A stretch of DNA of 64,000 nt from VXNE01 sp965205735 (GCA_965205735.1 OZ242179.1:1-64000), one strand, 5' to 3'. Shown: positions 36,765 through 46,495, counted from the first letter of the stretch. Notes: a model not told the origin generated them from the letters alone. Made by a program: numbers and translations.

Positions 36765-37946
36765 GTGCATTGTGCCGTTTGGGCCGCAGCTACGCTGGTG
36801 GTCGGCATGGCCGATGTCATCGGCGACGCATGGGCGCTGGAGGTGGAGGGCCGTACAGTCGAGGCTTTCCTGGGGACCGCCGACAAGGGAGCGCGTGGGG
36901 AATTTCCCTCAGCCAGGCATCCCGCGTTGACCGTCACAAGGGACGCCGCATCGGGGACGTACACCGTCCGCGTCCCACACAGCCGCGATGGCGTGACGCT
37001 GGCGCTCCCCGTGGAAGCGCGAGAGAAAGTCTCCATCGAACGCCGGCGATCCGCCACGGGCAAGAGGCTGAAGCACAAGAGGTGGACAACGCGGATCGAT
37101 GGCAAGAAGTTCACGCTGGTCTCGTTCGCGAGTCTCGCCGTCGGGGACAATCTGATCGACCTTGCGGTCAAGAGCCGCGGAGATTCCGACGCCTGGAAGC
37201 TCGCGTTCAAGGTTGCGCGCTTGGCCACGATGGGCAACGACCCGTCCCTGAAGTCGATCAACATACGGCGCGCGGACCTTTCTCCTGCCTTCTCGCCAGA
37301 AGCTCTGGACTACGAGACGAGTGTCGACTTCACCGTCACCGAGGTGGAGCTGTCGGTCGGACCCCTGGAAGCGGGCACCACCATCGCGGTCAGCGGCACG
37401 TCTGCCGACGGCGGTGCGCTGGATGTGGATGACAGTTTGGGGATCGGAGGGCTGGCGGTCGGCCGGAACGCCGTGCGAATACTGGCCACATCGGAAGACG
37501 GGGTGGCCACGCGGATGTATTCCGTCGAAGTGCACCGCCGGGAGCCCAGCAGAGACGCCTCGCTGAATGCCCTGCACATCGCGATAGGGCGCAGGGAGTC
37601 GTTCGCCTTCTTCGGCGCCGACATAGACGAGCGCAACATATTGAAGCCTCCATTCGACGGCGCGGTCACAAGCTACGAGGCGACCATACCTTCCGATGCC
37701 GAGCAGGGCGCATTCCTGGGGATGGTGGCGGTCAGCGATCCGATTCAATCCGTGAAGATCGTGGTCCGTGCAGCCGACGGCACGACACTCGCCACTCAAG
37801 GGTTGTCTTTGGGCTTGAACGGCGCGTCTCGGACGATCAGCTACGTGAGCGGGCTGCAGGTGGGCGTGAATACGATAACGATCATGGTCACCGCGCAGGA
37901 CGCCGTCACGCGAAGCCTGTACTCGATCAACGTGCTGCGGGAGTAA
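36765..37946 (+). CDS. Exported protein with cadherin-like beta-sandwich domains
   Basis: Two tandem domains of the bacterial cadherin-like beta-sandwich type: NDPSLKSINIRRADLSPAFS, later RILATSEDGVATRMYSVEVH (about residues 160-255), and RDASLNALHIAIG to MVTAQDAVTRSLYSINVLRE at the C-terminus. The typical form is 'sL-sL-v--g-lsPaFsp...ttYtv...iTvtaedG-t-tYtI-V'. Before them is an extra Lys/Arg-rich beta region. The start is uncertain: the frame is open back to 36315, but GTG 36765 directly precedes a signal-peptide-like stretch (AVWAAATLVVGMADVIGDAW). Exported binding or scaffold protein; catalytic motifs are absent. Confidence 0.65.
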   Translation: MHCAVWAAATLVVGMADVIGDAWALEVEGRTVEAFLGTADKGARGEFPSARHPALTVTRDAASGTYTVRVPHSRDGVTLALPVEAREKVSIERRRSATGKRLKHKRWTTRIDGKKFTLVSFASLAVGDNLIDLAVKSRGDSDAWKLAFKVARLATMGNDPSLKSINIRRADLSPAFSPEALDYETSVDFTVTEVELSVGPLEAGTTIAVSGTSADGGALDVDDSLGIGGLAVGRNAVRILATSEDGVATRMYSVEVHRREPSRDASLNALHIAIGRRESFAFFGADIDERNILKPPFDGAVTSYEATIPSDAEQGAFLGMVAVSDPIQSVKIVVRAADGTTLATQGLSLGLNGASRTISYVSGLQVGVNTITIMVTAQDAVTRSLYSINVLRE

Positions 37947-38032
37947 TCCCGCGCATCGGGGCGCGGTCTCTGGGCATGTCGAGCGTCAGATCTGTAGGTA
38001 CGACTTTGGCGACTTGACGCGGACGAGCGCAG

Positions 38033-38145
38033 CGGCAACATTGGTACTCGACCGCGCGACCTTGGAGGCGGAATCACTCGACGTATCGATTGCCGAACAT
38101 CAGGTTCGTCCGGTTGAAATTTCGGCGGGACGAGAGTACGTCCGC
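38033..38145 (+). pseudogene. Decayed copy of the C2-like gene's 3' end
   Basis: About 113 bases align with 36122-36234 inside the C2-like gene, including CTCGACCGCGCGAC and GACGAGAGTACGTCCG. A 2-base loss (TCGATTGTGCCG became TCGATTGCCG) near 38088 breaks the frame. Upstream similarity fades quickly. A partial duplication followed by decay is the simple reading. The remaining bases of 37947-38267 show nothing else convincing. Confidence 0.75.
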
Positions 38146-38267
38146 CGTCGGCGCGGGACCCACGCGTTGATCGAACGTGCACGGAGAGGACATGCTCATG
38201 TAGGACTTGACAGACAGCGGCGCACATGCCGAAACTCATCGGCGTTGGCCAAGAGACGAGAACGGAT

Positions 38268-38879
38268 ATGATGGCTGAGCAACGCGGCGGGCTCCGTGTC
38301 GTCGCGTCCGACAACTGCACGCTGGTGGACTTTGGCTCGCTACAAGGGACGTGGACCGAAGCGCAATACCTCAAGTTGACCAGCGACTCCAGTCACTTGA
38401 TCGAGTTTACGGACGGCCTCCTCGAGATACTGCCCATGCCCACGGATCGACATCAAACCATCCTGAAGTTTCTCTTCCGTGCGCTACTGTTTGTGGAAGA
38501 CACTGGCGGTACCGTGCTGTTCGCGCCTTTGCGCCTGCGGATTCGACAGGGCAAATTTCGCGAGCCGGATTTGCTGCTTGTCCGGGATGCGAACGACGCG
38601 CGCCGCGGCAACGACTATTGGAGCGGTGCCGACTTGATCATGGAAGTGGTCAGTCCAGACAATCCAGACCGAGACATACGGGAGAAGCGCTCGGACTACG
38701 CCGAGGCGGGCATCACCGAGTACTGGATCGTCAACCCTATGGACGAAACAGTGACGTTGCTGTTTTTGGTCGGCGATGCCTACGATGAACACGGCAGTTT
38801 CCGCCGCGGACAGCAAGCTGATTCGTTGTGCCTGCCGGGCTTCGCAGTGGATGTCGCGGCCGTGTTCGACGCCAAATGA
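38268..38879 (+). CDS. Uma2-family (DUF820) predicted endonuclease
   Basis: PD-(D/E)XK-fold protein of the Uma2 family, abundant in cyanobacteria and some other bacteria and of unknown cellular role. Conserved pattern: SHLIEFTDGLLEILPMP, then HQ, then FREPDLLLVRDAND (catalytic Asp), LIMEVVSPDNPDRDIREKRS (Glu...Lys) and YAEAGITEYWIVNPMDET. The active-site order E-D-E-x-K appears intact. ATG 38268 or 38271 is preferred; ATG 38226 in the same frame is possible. It lies inside the segment bounded by the direct repeats at 36321 and 38981, among degraded copies, which fits mobile cargo. Confidence 0.82.
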   Translation: MMAEQRGGLRVVASDNCTLVDFGSLQGTWTEAQYLKLTSDSSHLIEFTDGLLEILPMPTDRHQTILKFLFRALLFVEDTGGTVLFAPLRLRIRQGKFREPDLLLVRDANDARRGNDYWSGADLIMEVVSPDNPDRDIREKRSDYAEAGITEYWIVNPMDETVTLLFLVGDAYDEHGSFRRGQQADSLCLPGFAVDVAAVFDAK

Positions 38880-38980
38880 TGATGCGTGGGCAGGATCGAC
38901 TGGGCGTTTAGCCGGATATGGCGCATTACTGCGGTCGTTGGCGGCAAGGCGGTCGCAGCGCCGACACGCGTACTGCCGGT

Positions 38981-39012
38981 TCAACGTTTTCCGACGATGG
39001 TCGCCGGGTCCA
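38981..39012. repeat. 3' end of the nlpD-like gene (right copy of an att-like direct repeat)
   Basis: Pairs with 36321-36352 (28 of 32 bases identical, same orientation). It covers the last nine codons and stop of the nlpD-like gene. Confidence 0.65.
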
Positions 39013-39829
39013 CCGGCGTGCCGTTACGGCGAATCTCGAAGTGTAGACGGCGCGTCGCGGGACTGCCCGATCCGATGTCGCACACCTTCCCGCCGCTGGC
39101 GATCCTGCTTCCCTCGGTAACTGCGGGCTGGACGTTGATGTTGTAGGCCGACAGGTACTGGTCGGAATGCTCGACGATGATCAGGTGGCGATAGCCGCCC
39201 AGCCCGGGACCGGCGTACACGACCTGGCCAGCCGCTGCCGCGACCACTTGCTGGCCGCTTGGCAGCACGTAGTCCAGGCCGTTGTTGCCTCGGCCAAAGC
39301 CGCGTGCCGGTTGCGTGTTGACCGGCCAGCGCCAATCTGCGCGCGCGGGTTGATTGCGCGTGGCCTTCTGCGCGGCGGGCGGTTTGGGTTGTGGCCGGGG
39401 GGCAGACTTCGCGGCGGGCCTTGCGGCCGGTTTCGCAGGACTCGGCGCCGGCGCCTCGCGCTTGGTGACCGCTGGTCTGCTCTTGGCGGCTGTCGGCGCG
39501 CTCGGGCGAGTCTTGGGTGCTTCCACAACAGCCGTTGGCTCGCTTTTCATGCCGTGTAGCACCAGTTTCTGTCCGGGATAGATCGTGTAGGGCGGCTTGA
39601 TGCCGTTGCGGCGCGCGATGTCCCGATAGTCGAGTTTGTATCTCCACGCGATCGCGTAGAGGGAGTCGTTGGGTCTTACGATGTACTCGCCCGACGACCT
39701 CATGACCGGTTTCGAAACCGATTCCGACCGATCCAGAACCGGCGCGCGCGACGACGTGGCGCAGCCGGCGACCAGCGCCGCGCCAACAATCAGCGCCGTA
39801 GCAACAATCAGCGCCGGGCTAGCCCGCAT
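38981..39829 (-). CDS. nlpD: NlpD-like LysM/LytM lipoprotein, probable amidase activator
   Basis: Outer-membrane lipoprotein expected to activate the AmiC amidase at division. The lipobox is LVAGC (Cys at ~23). One LysM domain (YIVRPNDSLYAIAWRYKLDY, ~50-95), a long Ala/Lys/Pro linker, then a LytM/M23 domain from WRWPVNTQPARGFGRGNNG. The metal site is degenerate as in E. coli NlpD: NNGLD lacks the first His, and RRLHFEIR keeps only one of the HxH pair, so it should not cut peptidoglycan itself. It is last of the minus-strand run pyrG-kdsA-eno-ftsB-truD-DUF368. rpoS, which usually follows, is absent. Its last 32 bases have a second copy at 36321. Confidence 0.85.
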   Translation of the reverse strand: MRASPALIVATALIVGAALVAGCATSSRAPVLDRSESVSKPVMRSSGEYIVRPNDSLYAIAWRYKLDYRDIARRNGIKPPYTIYPGQKLVLHGMKSEPTAVVEAPKTRPSAPTAAKSRPAVTKREAPAPSPAKPAARPAAKSAPRPQPKPPAAQKATRNQPARADWRWPVNTQPARGFGRGNNGLDYVLPSGQQVVAAAAGQVVYAGPGLGGYRHLIIVEHSDQYLSAYNINVQPAVTEGSRIASGGKVCDIGSGSPATRRLHFEIRRNGTPVDPATIVGKR

Positions 39830-40153
39830 ATCTCACCAAGTCGTTTGTTGGATTGTCGAATGTGATGCGTTTCAATCGGTTACTTCCCCATCTCCAACAT
39901 TGTGCCGGGGGCAGACAGCGCTGCCGCGCCCTCGCACGGTGGGGCCGGGCCACGGGCGGAGCCGAAGGCACCGACTGTGGGGCACTTTTGCCCGCGTGCG
40001 CGTGCTTGCTACACCATAAGGCACGGCTATGCTTCCGTCTCTCTTCTTGCGAGGGGTACCCCCTCGCGCTCCCCGGCTGAAGGCTCCCGAGCACGCGCAC
40101 GCGGGCAAAATCCTGCGCGATCATCGCGGCCCTTGGTGAGATATGCGGGCTAG
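39819..40153. repeat. 335-base nested palindromic element between DUF368 and nlpD-like genes
   Basis: The ends are a perfect 22-base inverted repeat (39819-39840 and 40132-40153; the inner part reads CGCATATCTCACCAAG / CTTGGTGAGATATGCG). Inside is a second perfect 21-base inverted repeat (39986-40006 and 40090-40110; TTTTGCCCGCGTGCGCG / CGCGCACGCGGGCAAAA). At the centre is the stem-loop GCGAGGGGTACCCCCTCGC (40050-40067 area) of the glnD-type repeat family. One arm covers the nlpD-like start codon and the other covers the DUF368 stop, so the arms touch both genes. No open reading frame of note lies within. It may be a MITE-like non-autonomous element, or a large RNA structure controlling read-through into the nlpD-like gene. 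Confidence 0.8.
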
Positions 40154-41055
40154 TGATTCGTCGTCCGGCCACTTTTCGCGAGTAATGTAATGGCGGCGAT
40201 GCCGAGACATGCGGCGGCGGCGACCCAGGCGATCATCGGATCATCTCCGGTGCCCGCGCGATACGCCGCGGGCAGCACCATCGCGTCGTCCACCCGCCAC
40301 GGCCACAGGCGGACCAGGGAGCCGGCCATCAAACCCGTCAGTAGCGCGAACACCGCCGCCCGATGGCGTTCCAGCAAACGGACAAGGAGCTTGACGAAGA
40401 GCAGCAGTCCGACAGCCATACCCGCCGCGGTGACGGCGATGATGTCCATCCGGGCGGCGTTCAGCGCTGCGAGCAAGGGTTCCCACAGGCCGAGCAGGAC
40501 CAGCACCAGGCTGCCCGATATGCCCGGCAGGATCCACGCCGAAGCGGCGAGCGCGCCGCCGAGCAGAAAGTGCGGGTAGGTCGGGTCCGAACTTGTCGGC
40601 GCCAGAAACGACACGAGGACCGCCGCGACCGCTCCGGCGACCCCGAAAGTCACCAGGGATCGCGGCGTGGTGTGGCGCGCGACGCTGCGCAGCGACGCCG
40701 CGATCAGCCCGAAGATGAAACCCCATACAACCGGTCCGTGCGTATCGAGGAAGTAACCGAGGACGCGTGCGAATATTATCAAACCCACGATCATGCCAAG
40801 CGCGAGCGCGGCCACGAACGACAGATCGTGGGTCCGGTGGAATGCGCCGAAGCCATCGCGCAGGAGGATCCTCGGCGAATTCGCGGAAAAGGAGGCGAGG
40901 GCGTTCAGCAGTCGTTCGTAGATGCCCGTGATGAAGGCGATGGTGCCGCCGGAAACACCGGGAATCACCTCGGCGATGCCCATGGCGACACCCCGCGCCG
41001 CGATTCCGAGCCATTCGGCGAGCCATTCGCGCCAGCCGTTCAGGGGCGCGGTCAC
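40150..41055 (-). CDS. DUF368 membrane protein, probable undecaprenyl-phosphate translocase
   Basis: 301 residues with about eight hydrophobic segments. The family signature is GIAEVIPGVSGGTIAFITGI at residues ~27-46, with a second, internally repeated version at WILPGISGSLVLVLLGL. Members (PopT) were recently shown to recycle undecaprenyl phosphate across the inner membrane, which complements UppS encoded earlier in this window. GTG 41055 overlaps the truD stop by 4 bases, so the two are coupled. In many gammaproteobacteria surE and pcm occupy this place between truD and nlpD. Confidence 0.88.
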   Translation of the reverse strand: MTAPLNGWREWLAEWLGIAARGVAMGIAEVIPGVSGGTIAFITGIYERLLNALASFSANSPRILLRDGFGAFHRTHDLSFVAALALGMIVGLIIFARVLGYFLDTHGPVVWGFIFGLIAASLRSVARHTTPRSLVTFGVAGAVAAVLVSFLAPTSSDPTYPHFLLGGALAASAWILPGISGSLVLVLLGLWEPLLAALNAARMDIIAVTAAGMAVGLLLFVKLLVRLLERHRAAVFALLTGLMAGSLVRLWPWRVDDAMVLPAAYRAGTGDDPMIAWVAAAACLGIAAITLLAKSGRTTNH

Positions 41056-42032
41056 TTGGCCGCATCGCCGACAGACGCGATTTCCGCGAAGTCATGCGTG
41101 CGCGCCGCATCGCGGAACTCCCCGACTTCGCGCAGAACCGTCGTCGCGTACACACCTCGATCCAGCGCAAACTCGACGGCCAGGGCGCCGTCCTCTACCC
41201 GCCAGGACAGGTTTTTCGGAATCGCTGCCAGCGGGCGTCGCTCCTGGCGCAGTCCGACGAACTCCAGCGCCTGGACGATCTCGCCGTGCGCCCGCATCAA
41301 GCCTTCTTCCAGCAAGCGCGCGGCACCGGCGCTCTGGAGTCTGCCCCGGCCCCAGAGCGGCCCCGTCGGCAGCCCGTCCAGTTCGGCCTCTCCATCCAGC
41401 AGACACCGCCAAGTGCCGTCCGCGACGCGCTGCCCAAGCACCTCGTTGAACAGGAAGCTGCGCAGACTCGACAGGTAGACGGACCGGAGAAAGGGCGAGA
41501 TTCGCGGCTTGCTCGCGCGCACCCAATCCAGGGCGGCGGCCACGTTTTCGCCGGTGGTGCCGAAACGCTGCTCGCCGAAATAGTTCGGCGCCCCGACCGC
41601 GCGCAACCGCGCCAGGGCTGGTTCGGGGTCGCCGACCAGGGCGCGAACGCGAATTCGAAAGTGGTTCTCCTCCAGTTCGCCGCGCCGCAATTTTCGCCGA
41701 TGGCGGTCGCGCCGCAGAATGCGCACGTCGTCGCCGAGGTCGATATCCTCGCGTTGCGGGAGTCGCACGCTGAACCATTGGCGCGCGACGGCGCGCTTGT
41801 CCTTCATGCCGGCGTAGGAGACATCGCGTAGCGGGACGCCGCAATTACGGGCCAGCATCTGCTGCACCGCGCGCGTGGTAACGCCGCGCTTCTCCACCAG
41901 CACGTACAGGTGTTCACCTTCCCCTTCGGGTTCGAATGCAAGCGATTCGGTCACCTCGAAGTCGCCGATCATCGAGCGCAGAACTCCAGTGACATTCGAC
42001 GCGCCGAATTGGGCGCGGGGCCAACGCATCAC
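41052..42032 (-). CDS. truD: tRNA pseudouridine(13) synthase
   Basis: Makes pseudouridine 13 in tRNA-Glu. Catalytic Asp in SYAGMKDKRAVARQWFSV; family segments ENHFRIRVR and GAPNYFGEQRFG; an insertion domain follows. 326 residues against ~349 in E. coli. GTG 42032 or ATG 42029 may be used; both overlap the ftsB stop. The direct ftsB-truD overlap leaves no room for ispD and ispF, which sit here in most gammaproteobacteria. Confidence 0.95.
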   Translation of the reverse strand: MMRWPRAQFGASNVTGVLRSMIGDFEVTESLAFEPEGEGEHLYVLVEKRGVTTRAVQQMLARNCGVPLRDVSYAGMKDKRAVARQWFSVRLPQREDIDLGDDVRILRRDRHRRKLRRGELEENHFRIRVRALVGDPEPALARLRAVGAPNYFGEQRFGTTGENVAAALDWVRASKPRISPFLRSVYLSSLRSFLFNEVLGQRVADGTWRCLLDGEAELDGLPTGPLWGRGRLQSAGAARLLEEGLMRAHGEIVQALEFVGLRQERRPLAAIPKNLSWRVEDGALAVEFALDRGVYATTVLREVGEFRDAARTHDFAEIASVGDAAK

Positions 42033-42346
42033 GGCGTGGGCAGCCCGCCTTCGCCCTCCGGCCCGGTTTGCCGGTCGTCGTTGACGACGAGAAAGAAAGT
42101 TTCGCCTTCCGCGATCATGCCCAGGGCCGTTCGCGCGCGCGCCTCCACGGCGTCCAAGCCGTTCTTCAAGGCGGCGATTTCGGCCGCGAGCAGGCGGCTG
42201 CGCTCTTCAAGACGGTCATTGAGACGCTGTTCGGTCTCGATTCTGTCCGTCAGCTCCACGACGGCGAGGTGACCGGCGTCGCCGAGCCAATAGTGGTACT
42301 GCAGGGCCGAAATGGCGACGAGACCCAAGCACACGAAGAATTTCAC
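42029..42346 (-). CDS. ftsB: Cell division protein FtsB
   Basis: Small bitopic divisome protein that forms FtsQLB. A short cytoplasmic start and one membrane helix (FFVCLGLVAISALQYHYWLG), a periplasmic coiled coil (LTDRIETEQRLNDRLEERSR), then ARTALGMIAEGETFFLV, the conserved EMIKPGETFF-like motif. 105 residues from GTG 42346 is the usual length. Located between eno and truD as in relatives. A 10-base tandem repeat lies just before the start. Confidence 0.93.
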   Translation of the reverse strand: MKFFVCLGLVAISALQYHYWLGDAGHLAVVELTDRIETEQRLNDRLEERSRLLAAEIAALKNGLDAVEARARTALGMIAEGETFFLVVNDDRQTGPEGEGGLPTP

Positions 42347-42360
42347 GTCGTCGGTTTACC

Positions 42361-42386
42361 TTTCGCTACCTTTCGCTACCTTTCGC
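42361..42386 (-). repeat. 10-base tandem repeat in the ftsB leader
   Basis: TTTCGCTACC occurs twice (42361-42380), with a third partial copy. On the ftsB strand the unit is GGTAGCGAAA, and each junction makes AAAGG, a ribosome-binding-site-like word, 10-20 bases before the GTG. Copy-number change would alter spacing of the site. Confidence 0.6.
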
Positions 42387-42418
42387 CATCTCTTGTTACG
42401 CGTCGCGCCGACAGGAGA

Positions 42419-43720
42419 CTAGGACTCCCCGCGCGCGGCCGCCAACTCCGCCATCCCTCTATAGACCGCCTGGTCCTCGAGCAGTGCTTCGATGCGGAGC
42501 AACCGATTGTACTTGGCGATTCGGTCCGAGCGGGAGAGACCGCCAGTCTTGATCTGCCCGGCGCCGGTGCCGACGGCAAGGTCCGCGATGGTCGTATCCT
42601 CCGTTTCTCCGGAACGATGTGATATGACCACCGCGTAGTTCGTGTCTTGCGCCATGCGTACCGCGGCAAGCGTCTCTGTCAACGTGCCGACCTGGTTCAA
42701 CTTGACCAGTATCCCGTTGGCCGCGCCATTGATGATGCCCCGCTGCAACAACGTGGTGTCGGTGACGAACAGATCGTCGCCAACGAGCTGTATGCGCTCG
42801 CCGAGCGCATCCGTGAGTTTCGACCAGCCCTCCCAATCGTCTTCGTCCATCCCGTCTTCGATGGAGGAGATCGGATAGCGTTCGGCGAGGCCGGCGAGAT
42901 AGGCGCAGAACTCATCGCTCCCATGGGTCGCTGCCTCGCTCGCGAGGGTGTACTTGCCATTGTCGAAGAACGTCGACGCCGCGCAGTCGAGCGCGAGCAT
43001 GACATCCTTGCCGGGTTCGTATCCGGCCGCCTCGACCGCGCGCGCGATCATGTCCAGGGCGGCGGCGTTCGACGGCAGATCCGGGGCGAATCCACCTTCG
43101 TCGCCGACGGTCGTGGACAGTCCCCGATCGTCCAGCACCGTCTTCAGGGCGTGGAAGACCTCGACGCCGCATCGCAGGGCCTCGCCAAACGAGCGCATGG
43201 ACACCGGCTGCACCATGAACTCCTGGATATCGACGTTGTTGCTCGCGTGCTCGCCCCCGTTCAGGATGTTCATCATCGGCACGGGCAGACGTATCTCGCC
43301 GCCGCCGAAGATGTCGTGGATGTGCTCGAACAGCGGCACTTCCCTGTGCGCCGCCGCGGCCTTCGCGGCGGCGAGGGACACGGCCAGGATCGCGTTGGCG
43401 CCTAACCGGGACTTGTCGGAGGTGCCGTCCAGGTTGATCATCGCGTGATCGAGCACTTCCTGGTCCAGCGCGTCGATGCCGCGGATTGCCGGGGCGATTT
43501 CGTCGACGATGCCAGCGACGGCTTTCAGTACGCCCCTGCCCGAAAAGCGTTTTGGATCGCCGTCCCGAAGCTCGAGCGCCTCGCGAGATCCGGTGGATGC
43601 GCCGGACGGCGCGAAGGCGTCGCCGCGCGCGCCGCTGCGCAGTAAGACTTCCGCCCGCACCGTGGGGTTGCCGCGGGAGTCGAGGACTTCCTGCGCCGCC
43701 ACGTCGCGGATGATGCTCAT
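42419..43720 (-). CDS. eno: Enolase
   Basis: Interconverts 2-phosphoglycerate and PEP; in many proteobacteria also part of the RNA degradosome. 433 residues, ordinary length. Motifs: VLDSRGNPTVRAEV at the start, GGEHASNNVDIQEFMVQP, the catalytic Glu region, LALDCAASTFF and SIEDGMDEDDWEGW with magnesium ligands, VGDDLFVTDT, and KLNQVGTLTE with the catalytic Lys. SHRSGETEDT near 370. ATG overlaps the kdsA stop (ATGA). Part of the pyrG-kdsA-eno operon. Confidence 0.97.
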   Translation of the reverse strand: MSIIRDVAAQEVLDSRGNPTVRAEVLLRSGARGDAFAPSGASTGSREALELRDGDPKRFSGRGVLKAVAGIVDEIAPAIRGIDALDQEVLDHAMINLDGTSDKSRLGANAILAVSLAAAKAAAAHREVPLFEHIHDIFGGGEIRLPVPMMNILNGGEHASNNVDIQEFMVQPVSMRSFGEALRCGVEVFHALKTVLDDRGLSTTVGDEGGFAPDLPSNAAALDMIARAVEAAGYEPGKDVMLALDCAASTFFDNGKYTLASEAATHGSDEFCAYLAGLAERYPISSIEDGMDEDDWEGWSKLTDALGERIQLVGDDLFVTDTTLLQRGIINGAANGILVKLNQVGTLTETLAAVRMAQDTNYAVVISHRSGETEDTTIADLAVGTGAGQIKTGGLSRSDRIAKYNRLLRIEALLEDQAVYRGMAELAAARGES

Positions 43721-44554
43721 GGCATCCTGTTTTCCATGTAGCCGCGGGATTTAACGGCGGCGTCGATGGCGAGCAGATCTTCGACCAGATCCGACATCAG
43801 GTCCATCGGCCAGGAATTGGGCCCGTCGGAGAGCGCTTCGTCGGGCCTGGGATGCGTTTCCATGAAGACTCCGGCAACCCCGACCGCCACCGCCGCCCGC
43901 GCCAATACCGGCACCATTTCCCGTTGTCCGCCCGAGACATCGCCCAGTCCGCCCGGCATCTGTACCGAATGCGTGGCATCGAACACGACGGGACAGTCGG
44001 TGGCGCGCATGATGGGGATCGAACGCATGTCCGACACGAGATTGTTGTAGCCGAAGGACACGCCGCGTTCGCATACGAGGATGTCGGGGTTGCCGGTGGC
44101 GCGCGCCTTGTTCACCACATGTTTCATGTCGGCGGGCGCGAGGAACTGGCCCTTCTTGATGTTGACCGGGCGATTGTGCCTGCAAACGTTTTGAATGAAG
44201 TTGGTCTGCCGGCACAGGAACGCCGGCGTTTGCAGCACCGAAACGACGTCCGCCACTTCATCCAGCGGGGTGTCCTCGTGTACGTCCGTCAGCACCGGCA
44301 CCCCCACTTCGTCCCGCACCCGCTGCAGGATGCGCAGGCCATTTTCGAGACCGGGTCCGCGGTAGCTTGTGTGGGAGGAGCGGTTGGCCTTGTCGAAGGA
44401 GGTCTTGTATATGAAGGGGATTCCGAGCGCGCCGGTGATCTCCTTCAGCCGCGCCGAAGTCTCCAACGCCAGCCCTTCGCTTTCGATGACGCAAGGTCCG
44501 GCGATGAGGAATATGGGCTCGGCATTGCCGACTTCGAAGGAGCAGAGTTTCAGG

Positions 44555-44562
<8 letters not shown>
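43717..44562 (-). CDS. kdsA: 3-deoxy-D-manno-octulosonate 8-phosphate synthase
   Basis: Condenses arabinose 5-phosphate with PEP to Kdo8P for the LPS inner core. TIM barrel with LIAGPCVIESEGLALETSAR, YKTSFDKANRSSHTSYRGPG, VPVLTDVHEDTP and VFDATHSVQMPGG. 281 residues, as expected (E. coli 284). Overlaps pyrG by 8 bases and eno by 4, so all three are translationally linked. An LPS gene here fits the lpx genes earlier in the window. Confidence 0.96.
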
Positions 44563-46264
<1,702 letters not shown>

Positions 46265-46495
46265 CGAGCCACCCGATGCCACCTGGATGCCGTCCCGAAT
46301 GAACGGCACGCTGCCGATACGGCGTGCGGCAAGATGGGAGGGCACCATAGCAAAAAGCCGGTCCAAGCTCAACGATCCGTAGTCCTCGCGAGGCGGGAGG
46401 GATTGCAATTTCCCGGTCGTCGACATGACTGGCGACCATAGTATTTGATGTCATCATTCAGATGGCTATTAGTTATTGCAATGACAACAGCGATT

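Noticed and set aside
38981..39829. Active M23 peptidoglycan endopeptidase
   Set aside because: The first His of HxxxD and one His of HxH are missing, as in NlpD, so an activator role is preferred.
46265..46426. 54-residue N-terminal extension of pyrG
   Set aside because: Not present in CTP synthases; the TTG at 46264 has a ribosome site and gives the normal start. Kept as a possibility only.
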